NCBI RefSeq assembly: GCF_000196175.1
Contig: NC_005363.1
Location: 1,550,001 to 1,614,000 of the forward strand
Origin: Bdellovibrio bacteriovorus HD100
GTDB taxonomy: Bacteria; Bdellovibrionota; Bdellovibrionia; Bdellovibrionales; Bdellovibrionaceae
Direction: 5' to 3'
Length of the DNA: 64,000 nucleotides
A model generated the notes under the pieces. The model made no database searches. It was given only the letters and a program-made list of their open reading frames with translations, and was not told where the DNA came from. The translations under genes and the position numbers were made by a program. Of this stretch, positions 17,232 to 26,090 are shown one piece after another; the first letter of the stretch is position 1, and every line of letters begins with the position of its first letter.

Positions 17232-18108
17232 TTTCACCTGCAAAGCCTTTGGTAAATGTATCATAGCTGGTGAGCACGCGGTTTTGCGTGGTGTACCGGC
17301 GGTGGTATTTCCCATCCAGTCCCGCAATCTGGATTTAAGTTATTCCCGCGGCGAGCAGCCGTTGGAACTGCGTCTGGTCGGGGATCACGGCAAAGAATTG
17401 CAATTGCTGGTGTGGGGCGTGCTTGAAAAGGCGTGCGAGCTTAAAGGCATTAAACGCTCCGATTTAAAAGGCACCTTGTTGCTGGAATCCTCCATTCCTG
17501 TGGGGGCGGGCATGGGCGCTTCCGCCGCGCTTTGTGTGGCCCTGACCCGTTGGTTGGGATATCTGGGGTATGTTGTTGAAGAGGACTACTATGAATTCGC
17601 CCGCAATTTGGAAAACCTGTTCCATGGTGAATCCAGCGGCGTTGATATTGCCGTTGCCTTAAGTGGTGAAGGTCTGCGTTTTGTACGTAATGGCGAAAAG
17701 AAGCCTCTGACCCCGGCGTGGAAACCGCACTGGTACATCTCTTATTCTGGCAAACGCGGTGTCACCGTGGATGCTGTGAACAAGGTGAAAGACCTGCTTC
17801 TGAAAAATCCCACAGTGGGTGAAAAGATCGATCAGCAGATGGCTGAAGCCGTGGGCATCTTGGAAACAGCCCTGAAGATGGATGAAAAAACAGGCCTGCC
17901 AGTTTTGGCAAAAGCCCTGACCCTGGCAGGTGACTGCTTTGAAAAGTGGGACCTGAACGAAGGCGAACCCGCAAAACACATCGCCTGGCTCAAAGAACAA
18001 GGCGCCCTGGCCGTAAAACCAACCGGTTCTGGCGGTGGCGGCTACGTCTTGTCCCTGTGGACCTCACTGCCCCCGGCAGAAATCCAATCTCAATTAATCC
18101 CCTGCTAA
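17221..18108 (+). CDS. mvaK1: Mevalonate kinase
   Basis: Phosphorylates mevalonate to 5-phosphomevalonate. The 295-residue GHMP kinase shows KAFGKCIIAGEHAVLRGVPA at the N terminus, the phosphate loop PVGAGMGASAALCVAL (93-108), HGESSGVDIAVAL with the catalytic Asp, and KPTGSGGGGYVLSL at the C terminus, the last being typical of mevalonate kinases. It starts inside mvaD (11-nt overlap). The stop codon lies within CTAAAAGGTGCCTGGTT, an exact 17-mer also found at 44354. Confidence 0.92.
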   Translation: MSIDFTCKAFGKCIIAGEHAVLRGVPAVVFPIQSRNLDLSYSRGEQPLELRLVGDHGKELQLLVWGVLEKACELKGIKRSDLKGTLLLESSIPVGAGMGASAALCVALTRWLGYLGYVVEEDYYEFARNLENLFHGESSGVDIAVALSGEGLRFVRNGEKKPLTPAWKPHWYISYSGKRGVTVDAVNKVKDLLLKNPTVGEKIDQQMAEAVGILETALKMDEKTGLPVLAKALTLAGDCFEKWDLNEGEPAKHIAWLKEQGALAVKPTGSGGGGYVLSLWTSLPPAEIQSQLIPC

Positions 18109-18121
18109 AAGGTGCCTGGTT
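18105..18121 (+). repeat. Interspersed 17-nt motif on the mvaK1 stop codon
   Basis: CTAAAAGGTGCCTGGTT includes the TAA of mvaK1. It is identical to 44354-44370. Related copies are TAAAAGGTACCT at 281 (on the infC stop) and TAAAAAGGTTCCTGGTT at 51645 (on the helicase stop). Confidence 0.6.
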
Positions 18122-18134
18122 GAAGGCGGCGAGC

Positions 18135-18872
18135 ATGAAGAAAAAGTCAGGCATTTCGCAAGCATTGTCAGCGGTATCGCAGCTGCAAAAGGACGTTCAA
18201 AGTCATGCGGATGCCAGTCGCGCCGTCGTCTTGCAAAGATTCTTCAAAACCGGAAAAGGCGAGTATGCTGAGGGCGATGTCTTTTTAGGTCTGACCGTTC
18301 CGCAAAGCCGTAAAATCGCCAAAAAGTATGCTTCCGCTCTTAGTTTGAAAGAGCTTGATAGTCTGGTGAAGTCCGCGAATCACGAAGAGCGTCTGATAGC
18401 TCTGCTGATTTTGGTGTCGCAGTTTCAAGAGGCCACTGAAAAAGAACAAGCCCGTATCTTTAAGCTTTATATCAAGAATTCAAAGTACGTGAACAACTGG
18501 GACCTGGTGGACACCTCCGCACCAGCCATTGTTGGTGGCTATCTGCTGAGTCGAGATCGTTCTGTTTTGCAGAAACTTGCGACATCCAAGAACCTGTGGC
18601 AGCGCCGGATTGCCATGCTGGCGACTTTTCATTTTATCTATAATGGCGAGTCCGCCGACACACTTAAGATCGCAAAGCTTCTGTTGAAGGACGAGCACGA
18701 CCTGATTCACAAGGCGGTGGGTTGGATGTTGCGGGAAATGGGTAAAAGAGTCAGCGAAGAAAAACTGCTGAAGTTTCTGGATCAATATGCGGCCAAGATG
18801 CCAAGAACGATGCTGCGCTATTCTTTGGAAAAGCTGCCTGCCGAAACACGCAGGCATTACATGAATAAATAA
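18135..18872 (+). CDS. DNA alkylation repair protein, AlkD-like HEAT-repeat fold
   Basis: A 245-residue all-helical protein of the AlkD family of DNA glycosylases, which excise bulky or cationic alkylated bases. FLGLTVPQSRKIAKKYA near residue 50, YVNNWDLVDTSAP (119-130, with W122 and D126 matching the family's catalytic-pocket Trp/Asp) and the GWMLREMGKR signature support this. I take the ATG at 18135; a longer open frame back to 17946 overlaps mvaK1 and is not similar to anything. It stands just downstream of the mevalonate operon on the same strand, so read-through is possible. Confidence 0.85.
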   Translation: MKKKSGISQALSAVSQLQKDVQSHADASRAVVLQRFFKTGKGEYAEGDVFLGLTVPQSRKIAKKYASALSLKELDSLVKSANHEERLIALLILVSQFQEATEKEQARIFKLYIKNSKYVNNWDLVDTSAPAIVGGYLLSRDRSVLQKLATSKNLWQRRIAMLATFHFIYNGESADTLKIAKLLLKDEHDLIHKAVGWMLREMGKRVSEEKLLKFLDQYAAKMPRTMLRYSLEKLPAETRRHYMNK

Positions 18873-18873
18873 A

Positions 18874-18896
18874 CAGGCGCAGTTCACGCCTGCGCC
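18874..18896. terminator. GC-rich hairpin between convergent genes
   Basis: GGCGCAG (18876-18882) pairs with CTGCGCC (18890-18896), or alternatively CAGGCG with CGCCTG. It lies between the stops of the alkD-like gene and the convergent SpoU gene. There is no U tract, so termination is uncertain. Confidence 0.4.
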
Positions 18897-18909
18897 ATGA
18901 CTGAACGGG

Positions 18910-19665
18910 TTAGCGGTGCTGACAAGAATAGCTGTACAGTGCAATACTGCCAGCGACGGTGGCATTCAGGGATTCCACACTCTGTGTAGCTACAGACAGG
19001 CGCTGCAGGTTCTTAATCCCACTGAAGCCAGGACCTTCTTCGCCCAAGGCAATACGCACATTTTTAGGCCATTTGAAATTCGCGACACTTTCGCCCTTCA
19101 TGTCCAAAGCATAGATCTGATCATTGTTGGAAACAAAGTCTGCAAATTTACCGATCTTAAACAACGGCAGTTTCAGCAAAGCCCCCGCGGAAGCCTTGAT
19201 CGCTTTGGGATGGTACGGGGAACAGCTTTCTTCGGTCAGAATCATTTTGCTCGCACCAAATGCCAAAGAGGAACGCGCCAAAGCGCCCAGGTTGGAAGGA
19301 TCGCCCAAGGGGGAGATCACTTCCAGGCCTTCAGCTTTTGCAGTTGTAAGCGGAGCGATCTCTTTCGGTTCCAGAACCAGAAGATTGTAGTGCGTGCCCA
19401 CGACGTCAATTTCGTTAAACAGTGCTTTGGGCAGTTTGAAAACCGGGATGCGCTGGCCTTTAAGCTTAGGCGCGGTCATCGTCACGGACTTCAGGTCCTC
19501 GTGCACGATTTCACCCTTGATGCGGAAATTCGGGTTTTCCAAAAACTCTTCGATCAGCTTTTCGCCCATCAGAATAAATTCAGAATGCTTTTTAATTCCG
19601 CGCGCAGAGCTGAGGTCGCTCCAGCGGCGGAAATGGTCGTTGGTTTTAGAGCTGATTTCAATCAC
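18910..19665 (-). CDS. TrmH/SpoU-family RNA 2'-O-methyltransferase
   Basis: A 251-residue SPOUT methyltransferase that would methylate a ribose 2'-OH in rRNA or tRNA using SAM bound in a trefoil knot. The three family motifs are visible: GDPSNLGALARSSLAFGA (motif 1, with the catalytic Arg), LGEEGPGF (motif 2) and SVESLNATVAGSIALY (motif 3). The N-terminal 100 residues look like the substrate-binding L30e-like domain. It is the last gene of a minus-strand operon after rsmG, the TPR regulator and a small secreted protein. The target nucleotide cannot be inferred. Confidence 0.88.
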   Translation of the reverse strand: MIEISSKTNDHFRRWSDLSSARGIKKHSEFILMGEKLIEEFLENPNFRIKGEIVHEDLKSVTMTAPKLKGQRIPVFKLPKALFNEIDVVGTHYNLLVLEPKEIAPLTTAKAEGLEVISPLGDPSNLGALARSSLAFGASKMILTEESCSPYHPKAIKASAGALLKLPLFKIGKFADFVSNNDQIYALDMKGESVANFKWPKNVRIALGEEGPGFSGIKNLQRLSVATQSVESLNATVAGSIALYSYSCQHR

Positions 19666-19673
19666 GGCTGTTC

Positions 19674-20087
19674 CTACTCGCGGCGGTAAAGTTTCAGGTC
19701 GAAGTATTTCTGCGGACCTTTGATGATACGAATCTTGGTTCCGTCCAGGTCTCTGAAGACAATCACGTCATAGAAGTGGGTCGGATCCATGGCGATCTTA
19801 CCATAGAACAACGGACCGTCCGCCTCCAGCCAACCGGTGGCTTTGTGTGTGAACAGGGCATGGGACTTGATGCGCAATGTGGACAGAGCGTCGCCTTCAC
19901 GCATTTCCAGATTCACAAACCAGATGGAGTTGTGATCATAAGCCACCCAGTCGCCCTGGAGCTGTTCGCAAGTGACCGGAGTCAGTGAAACAAACGTTGG
20001 CCATGGAATGACGGGGTCACCACCCGGGCCGCGGGCATGGGCTGAAATACTGAAAACAGCGAGAATTACTAACAGGAGTGTTTTCAT
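19674..20087 (-). CDS. Small secreted protein of unknown function
   Basis: A 137-residue protein with a clear Sec signal peptide (MKTLLLVILAVFSISAHA, cleavage expected after AHA). The mature part begins Gly/Pro-rich and then appears beta-rich, with CEQLQGDWVAYD, IWFVNLEM and YFDLKLYRRE, suggesting a small lipocalin-like or barrel fold. One mature cysteine is present. It overlaps the upstream TPR-regulator gene by 4 nt and ends 8 nt before the SpoU start, so it is firmly in the operon. I do not recognise a family. Confidence 0.7.
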   Translation of the reverse strand: MKTLLLVILAVFSISAHARGPGGDPVIPWPTFVSLTPVTCEQLQGDWVAYDHNSIWFVNLEMREGDALSTLRIKSHALFTHKATGWLEADGPLFYGKIAMDPTHFYDVIVFRDLDGTKIRIIKGPQKYFDLKLYRRE

Positions 20088-21211
20088 AAAGTAGCTTCCT
20101 CCGATTGTCTGAAGTGCACAGATGATTGCGGATTAAAGTAATAACCTTTGCGGTCGCGCAAGATGTATCTTGGGCTTTCCATGTCAGGCTCAAGCAGGGC
20201 GCGCAGACGTTTGATCGAAACGTAAATCAGATTGTCATGCAGTTCAGGGTCATAAGCCTGCTGCCAGATGATTTCTATCAGATCTTCCTTGGAATAACGG
20301 GTGCCGGCTTTTTTGATGAACAATAAAGCCAGGTCAAAAAGAATATGCTGATTGCGGAAGTCAATCAGGCCCTTGGTGCGCTCCTGAACACTGCGTGCTG
20401 CCTCGTCGATCTGGAAATCAAACTGAGGTGCATTGCGAACAATATCTTCAGGGCACATTTGACGGATGAATTTATAAACGCGTGGCAGACGGGCTTTGTC
20501 CGTTCCACGCAGCGCCAACTCTGCATAAATGCGATAAGCTTCTTTGTTACCCAGTTCGCGGTTCACATGGGCCATTTGCGCCAGGATACGGGAAATCAGC
20601 AGGTGGAAGCCATGCAGTTTGGCTTGTTCATAGCAGTCCCACAAAAGATCATTCGCCGCTTCCAGTTTGCCGGTTTGCGTGAAGATGTGTGTGCGCAACA
20701 GACGGGACGTCAGCTGCATTTCGGCGTTATCCATTTCAGCCAAAATGGTGTCGAGCTTGTTCAGCTGCAGCAGGCTTTGCGGGAAGTGGGCTGGTTCAAA
20801 AGCGCGGGTCATTGCATTGGTGAACAGGGCGCGCACCAGTGTGTCCAGGTCGCCAGTTTGCGTGGCTTTGGCGATGGCCGAGTTGATGTAGTCTTCGGAC
20901 TCTTGAATTTTACCGTTGGCCAAAAGCCAGGAGCCGATCAGGTTTTCGGCCATGGCCTGAAGGCCCTCGTCAGAAGAGTTGCGGCTTAATTTCAGAGTTT
21001 GATCAATCACGGATTGAGCTTCAGAAAGCTCTTCCAGTTCATGGCAGCATTGGAAGTACAGGCGGGCGGACTCGATCCAGTCTTGGGAAAGTCCGCGGGC
21101 CGAAGCCTCCACCATGGCTTCTTCACTCAATAAACGGGCCTCGTGCAGCGCCCCTTTACGGTGCTGCAAACGTGCCAGTTGCAATGAAGTGTTCTGGGTG
21201 GAGTTTGACAT
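20084..21211 (-). CDS. TPR protein with C-terminal OmpR/PhoB-type winged helix
   Basis: A 375-residue protein. Residues about 1-240 are helical repeats of TPR character (LARLQHRKGALHEARLLSEE and similar), and residues about 285-360 form an OmpR-type winged helix-turn-helix: a helix FDLALLFIKKAG, then SKEDLIEIIW, the recognition region LIYVSIKRLRALLEP and the wing YILRDRKGYYF. No receiver domain is present. SARP/BTAD-type regulators place the winged helix first, so this order is reversed. It probably senses a ligand or partner through the TPRs and binds DNA. The start overlaps the rsmG stop by one base (TGATG). Its targets are unknown. Confidence 0.75.
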   Translation of the reverse strand: MSNSTQNTSLQLARLQHRKGALHEARLLSEEAMVEASARGLSQDWIESARLYFQCCHELEELSEAQSVIDQTLKLSRNSSDEGLQAMAENLIGSWLLANGKIQESEDYINSAIAKATQTGDLDTLVRALFTNAMTRAFEPAHFPQSLLQLNKLDTILAEMDNAEMQLTSRLLRTHIFTQTGKLEAANDLLWDCYEQAKLHGFHLLISRILAQMAHVNRELGNKEAYRIYAELALRGTDKARLPRVYKFIRQMCPEDIVRNAPQFDFQIDEAARSVQERTKGLIDFRNQHILFDLALLFIKKAGTRYSKEDLIEIIWQQAYDPELHDNLIYVSIKRLRALLEPDMESPRYILRDRKGYYFNPQSSVHFRQSEEATL

Positions 21212-22077
21212 CAGTACTTAGCCCAGCGTCTTTTTTCTTCGTTGGACAGCTCGTCCATCAAAAGCTCTTCGCCTTCGTCTTCTTCCGGCAAAGGCATGTT
21301 TTTGATTTTTTCATAAACGACCAGACGGCGTTCGTGCGGAGTTTGCGGCAGGGAATACGCCACGTCCTGAACCAGTTTGTAGTACTCGCCCCAGTCTTTT
21401 TTGGCGGCTTCAATTTCAGGACCCACGCCGGGGCCTTTCATGAAGTAAACGCGGCCGCCGATTTCAAGGCAGCTCATCACGTTCCCCAGGGTGTTGCCGA
21501 TATCTTCAACCGCGCGGGTGATGGCGCCGCGAACCGGATAAACGCAATGTTTGTTGATGTTGCGGCCCAGAATGTCGAGGTTTTTAAGATTCATCTCGCT
21601 GCGGACATGCTTGAGGAATTCCACACGGCGCTGAACGCCTTCACCCAACAGGATCTGTTGATCCGGGTACATGATTTTAAGTGGAATTCCCGGGAAGCCA
21701 GGGCCCGTGCCCACGTCCAGCAATGGGAACTGCAGGTCGGTGTATTTCATGATGATGATGCTGTCGATGAAGTGTTTGATGGCCACATCACGAAGTTTCA
21801 GAAGTCTTGTGAAGTTCTCTTTTTCCTGATTCAGCATCAAAAGGCGGTAAAAGTGCGCCAGTTGCTGTCTTTGGCTGTGGCTGACCAGATCAAATCCGTG
21901 ATTGCGGAAGACATCAGCAAGGCGGTCATTGGCCTCATGGATGTCATAGATCGTCTCTGGTTTCTTATGGCGGCCCATGTTGGAGGTCGCAGGAGGTGCG
22001 CCAGCGCCTTTGGACCCATGACGGGCTTCTTGGCGGGCTTTATACGGGCTGTAGTTGGTCTTGTTCTTATGGGCCAT
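21211..22077 (-). CDS. rsmG: 16S rRNA (guanine-527-N7)-methyltransferase RsmG-like
   Basis: A 288-residue class I SAM methyltransferase closely matching RsmG, which modifies G527 in the 530 loop of 16S rRNA. ENFTRLLKLRDVAIKHFIDS and LLDVGTGPGFPGIPLKI (119-135, SAM motif I) are family hallmarks. It carries an extra basic N terminus of about 40 residues and a charged C-terminal tail compared with the usual length of around 210. The first ATG lacks a strong ribosome binding site; M34 is an alternative start that would remove most of the extension. Divergent from pheS. Confidence 0.85.
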   Translation of the reverse strand: MAHKNKTNYSPYKARQEARHGSKGAGAPPATSNMGRHKKPETIYDIHEANDRLADVFRNHGFDLVSHSQRQQLAHFYRLLMLNQEKENFTRLLKLRDVAIKHFIDSIIIMKYTDLQFPLLDVGTGPGFPGIPLKIMYPDQQILLGEGVQRRVEFLKHVRSEMNLKNLDILGRNINKHCVYPVRGAITRAVEDIGNTLGNVMSCLEIGGRVYFMKGPGVGPEIEAAKKDWGEYYKLVQDVAYSLPQTPHERRLVVYEKIKNMPLPEEDEGEELLMDELSNEEKRRWAKY

Positions 22078-22188
22078 AGCAGTCGGGGGAACATAGGTCT
22101 AAAGGCCTTAAACCTCAAGTCTTTTCTGCGCCGTGTGTAAAAGCTAAATGCTTGAAAATACGGGCCTCCGGAGGGATATTGAGAACCT

Positions 22189-23214
22189 ATGTCGACGACC
22201 AAACTTGATTCCATCAAAGATAACGCCCTGGCGGCCTTTAAAGCGGCCCCCAGCTCCAAAGACCTCTATGATCTGAAAGTTCAGTACCTGGGTAAAAGCG
22301 GGTCCCTGACTGAAATCATGAAAGAAATGGCTTCTTTGCCGAAAGAGGAAAAGCCTCTGTTTGGTAAAAAAGTAAATGAAGTGAAGCAGCTTCTGGAGGC
22401 CGCTTACACCGAAGCAGAAGACGCTCTGAAAAAGAAAGAGATCTCTGCCAAAATGGCGGCGGAGGAAATCGACATGACTCTGCCGGCGTTCTCCCAGCCA
22501 AAGGGGACCGCGCACCCGGTGAATATCGTAGTGGAAGAAATCTTCACCGTGATGTCCCGTCTGGGTTACAGCATCCGCACAGGTCCGATGATCGAGAAGG
22601 ATTATTATAACTTTGAAGCCCTGAACATTCCGGCGGATCACCCCGCACGTGACATGGCCGACACCTTCTTCGTCGACAAAACCCACGTTTTAAGAACACA
22701 CACGTCTCCGATTCAAATCCATTCTTTGGAAAATGAAGAGCTTCCATTGCGTGTGATCGGGACGGGCCCGGTGTTCCGTTGTGACAGCGATATTTCTCAC
22801 TTGCCGAACTTCCATCAGATTGAAGCTTTGTGCGTGGATGAGAAAATCTCCATGGCGGACCTGAAGGGCACCATCAGCTTCTTCGTGCGTGAGTTCTTCG
22901 GTCCGGGTCTGAAAACTCGTTTCCGTCCAAGTTACTTCCCGTTCACCGAGCCTTCTGCGGAAGTGGATTGCTCGTGCCCGATCTGTAAAGGCAAAGGCTG
23001 TTCTTTGTGCAAACAAAGCGGCTGGATTGAAATCGGCGGTTGCGGTCTGGTGAATCCGAAAGTGTTCCAGGCGGCAAAAATTGAATATCCTAAGTGGCAG
23101 GGCTTTGCCTTCGGATTTGGTGTTGAGCGTATGGCCATCATCAAGTACGGCATCGAAGACATCCGCTTGTTCCCTGAAAACGACGTAAGATTCTTAAGGC
23201 AGTTTGTAAAATGA
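22189..23214 (+). CDS. pheS: Phenylalanyl-tRNA synthetase alpha subunit
   Basis: Catalytic subunit of the alpha2-beta2 class II synthetase charging tRNA-Phe. The 341-residue protein has the N-terminal coiled coil, class II motif 2 ([20 protein letters not shown]) and motif 3 ([18 protein letters not shown]), and the cysteine-bearing loop [16 protein letters not shown] at 22189 follows GGAGGG with a long 13-nt spacer. I see no pheM-like leader peptide or attenuator in the 110-nt gap upstream. The stop overlaps the pheT start by 4 nt. Confidence 0.97.
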
Positions 23215-25652
23215 AGATCAGTTTAAAATGGCTCCATGATTATGTTGATGTGACCGAATTCTTCCAAAAGCCGGAAGTGCTGGCGGAAGCTTTGACCCGT
23301 GGCGGTTTGGAGGTTGAAGAAATCACCAATCGCGCGAAAGACTTCAATCACGTGGTGATTGGTCACATCCTTGAAAAAGACAAGCATCCGAATGCGGATA
23401 AACTTTCCCTGTGTCGTGTTTCCACGGGCGAAGGTGTGGTTCACCAGATCGTGTGTGGCGCACAAAACCACAAAGCGGGTGACCGTGTGATCGTGGCGTT
23501 GCCGGGGGCTGTATTGCCGGGCAATTTTGCGATTAAAAAATCAGCGGTTCGTGGTGTGGATTCTGCCGGCATGCTGTGCTCTTTGAAAGAGCTGGGCTTG
23601 GCGACGGAATCGGAAGGCATTGCGATTTTGCCTGCGGATGCTCCGGTGGGTAAAGCTTATGCGGAATACGGCGGTTATGACGACGTGACTTTCGAACTGA
23701 AAGTGACGGCGAATCGTGCAGACTGTCTGTCGCACTTCGGTTTGGCGCGTGAGGTTTCCACTTTGTTCGGTAAAGAGCTGAAAGTGCCTTCCTCTGAGCT
23801 TAAAACCAATGGCAAATCCAGCAAGTCTGAAATTGCATTGGACGTCAAAGCCTTCGATCTGTGCCCTCGTTACGCGGGTCGTTTCTTGAAGGGTGTGAAA
23901 GTGGGACCAAGTCCTGCCTGGTTGAAAGCGCGCCTTGAAAGCGTGGGCATGAACTCCATCAACAACATCGTGGACGTGACAAACTACGTGATGTTGGAGC
24001 TGGGTCAGCCATTGCACGCCTTTGATGCGGCTTTCATCAACGGAAAAAAAATCATCGTGGACCGTGCCGTCGCTGGTGAAAAATTCATCACTCTGGACGG
24101 AACTGAAATCGCTCTGAACGGCGCTGAACTGACTATTCGTGATGTGAACCATCCGGTGTGTCTGGCGGGTGTTGTGGGTGGCAAAAACTCGGGCGTTTCT
24201 GATTCCACGACCGAAGTCTTCCTGGAAGCGGCTTACTTCCTGCCGATGAGTGCGCGTAAAACTTCACGTTCGCACGGTATCGACACGGATTCTTCTTACC
24301 GCTTTGCCCGTGGTGTGGATCCAGATGGAACTTTGCGCGGCTTGAACCGTGCCGCGGCTTTGATTTTGGAAGTGGCGGGTGGCGAAGCTTATGCTGATCA
24401 TCATGACTTCTATCCAAATCCGGTGAAAAAAGCGCCGGTGGATATCACCATCAAAACGGTTTCTGACCGTTTGGGTTATGAAGCTGAAGAGCACAAATTC
24501 GTCGACTTCATGAAACGTCTGGGTTGTGAAATCAACAAAAAGGGCGAGACCTTCACGGTGCTTCCTCCGACCTTCCGTTTCGACATCGAACAGGACATGG
24601 ACCTGGTTGAAGAGTACGCTCGCCTGAACGGGTATGAGCATATTCCAGAGGCATTGCCGGCTTTGGCGGCAGCTCCAAGCTTCCAGGACAAGACTTTCAT
24701 GTTGAACCGTACCACCAGCGAACTTTTGCGTGGTGAGGGCTTCCAGCAAGCGGTGAACTTTGCCTTTGTTGGTTCCAAAGCTCAAAAAGCATTCTTGGGT
24801 TCTTTGGAGGCCTTGAAAGCGACGGGTCTGGCAGCCACGGAAAAGGAAATCCGCATCTTGAATCCTCTGAATGAGGAAATGGATGTGATGAGAAGCTCCT
24901 TGAGCTTTGGTCTGTTCAAAAACCTGAACCATAACTTCCACTCCGGCAACATGCAGGGTCGTCTGTTTGAGATCGGCAGCACGTTCTTTGTTAAGGATGA
25001 CGGAAGTTTTGCGGAAGGCAGCCGTGCCGGGATGGCTATCTGGGGTCGCGCAAGCAACCTTTGGAACAAATCCCTGGATTATCCGGTTGTTTATGAACTT
25101 AAAGCGGCAGTTGAAGTTCTTTTGAAGTCTTTGAATATCTCTTCTTACACCTGGGTGACTCCGGCGAATAAGTCCGAGGTTCCGGAGTTCCTGCATCAAG
25201 GGCAGTTTGCACAGCTTTTGGTGGAAGGTAAGAAAGTGGGCTTCATCGGCACACTTCATCCGCTTCTGCTTGAAGACAATAAGATCCGCGTTCCTGCGGC
25301 TTTGGCCGAATTGGATCTGGATCAGCTTTATAAAGGTCAGCCTCGTCCATACCGCATCCAAAGCGTGTCCAAGTTCCCGATCGTGGAGCGTGACTTCGCC
25401 TTTGTGATGCCAAAAGCCCTGAAAGTCGGCGATGTCCTGAAAGACATCCGCAAGGCCGGAGCAGGTTTGCTTCTGAACGTGGACGTCTTTGACCTGTACG
25501 AAGGCGAGAAGATGGAAGCAGGCAAAAAATCCGTAGCGATTCGTATTTGGCTGCAGGATAAAAATGCCACACTGCAAGAAACCCAGATTAACGAGACAAC
25601 AACCAAGATTCTAGAGAGTCTGAAGAAGAATTTTGACCTTTCTGTGAGATAA
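23211..25652 (+). CDS. pheT: Phenylalanyl-tRNA synthetase beta subunit
   Basis: An 813-residue beta subunit with the standard order: EMAP/OB-type tRNA-binding domain near residues 40-150 ([30 protein letters not shown]), B3/4 editing domain around 210-400 that hydrolyses Tyr-tRNA-Phe, B5 DNA-binding-like domain, inactive class II core, and the C-terminal FDX-ACB anticodon-binding domain ([15 protein letters not shown] onward). The length is normal. It overlaps pheS by 4 nt, as in most bacteria. ihfA follows after a 66-nt gap. Confidence 0.97.
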
Positions 25653-25656
25653 ATTC

Positions 25657-25684
25657 TTGATTGTTTTCAGTTAGTTGTTACGAT
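25657..25684 (+). promoter_or_regulatory. Candidate promoter for ihfA-merR
   Basis: TTGATT (25657-25662) and TACGAT (25679-25684) are separated by 16 nt in the AT-rich pheT-ihfA gap. Each matches the sigma-70 consensus at four of six bases, so this is only suggestive. Confidence 0.35.
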
Positions 25685-25718
25685 TTTATGTAGCACTTGA
25701 AGAATTTTAATGGAGTGA

Positions 25719-26090
25719 ATGACTATTATGGCAGGCCAGAACTTAGGTAAATCAACTGTGACTAAGGCCGATATCGTCGAGAACGTATATCAGAAGATCG
25801 GTTTCTCCAAGAAAGAGGCTTCTGAATTGGTGGAACTTGTTTTCGACACCTTGAAGACTGTTCTTCAAGATGGCGAAAAAGTTAAGATTTCTGGTTTCGG
25901 TAATTTCGTTGTTCGTGGCAAGAACGAGCGTATTGGTCGCAACCCGCAAACCGGGGAGCAGATCAAGATCTCTGCACGCCGTGTTCTTACTTTCCGTCCG
26001 TCTCAGGTTTTGAAGGCGATGTTGAACGGTGAAGAGTACGCTCACTTAAAAGATGAGGACGATGATGATGACTACGACGACAATGAGTAA
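25719..26090 (+). CDS. ihfA: Integration host factor alpha subunit
   Basis: A DNA-bending HU/IHF-family nucleoid protein. The core (TKADIVENVYQKIGFSKKEA, KISGFGNFVVRGKNERIGRN with the DNA-intercalating proline in GRNPQTGE, and ARRVLTFRPSQVLK) is clearly IhfA-like. It carries an unusual acidic C-terminal tail, DEDDDDDYDDNE, absent from enteric IhfA. The start is ambiguous: GGAG at 25712 lies 3 nt from the ATG at 25719 and 12 nt from the in-frame ATG at 25728. The position after pheT matches the ancestral gene order. Confidence 0.92.
   Translation: MTIMAGQNLGKSTVTKADIVENVYQKIGFSKKEASELVELVFDTLKTVLQDGEKVKISGFGNFVVRGKNERIGRNPQTGEQIKISARRVLTFRPSQVLKAMLNGEEYAHLKDEDDDDDYDDNE

Noticed and set aside
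17946-18134. N-terminal extension of the AlkD-like frame
   Set aside because: The extension is an out-of-frame shadow of mvaK1, rich in Arg, with no similarity to the family.
22153-22181. TTGAAA-N17-GATATT as a pheS promoter
   Set aside because: The -10 would lie within eight bases of the start codon and overlap the ribosome site region; it would imply a nearly leaderless mRNA.
22078-22188. Phenylalanine leader peptide or T-box before pheS
   Set aside because: The 110-nt gap has no Phe-rich short ORF, no terminator/antiterminator pair and no T-box sequence.
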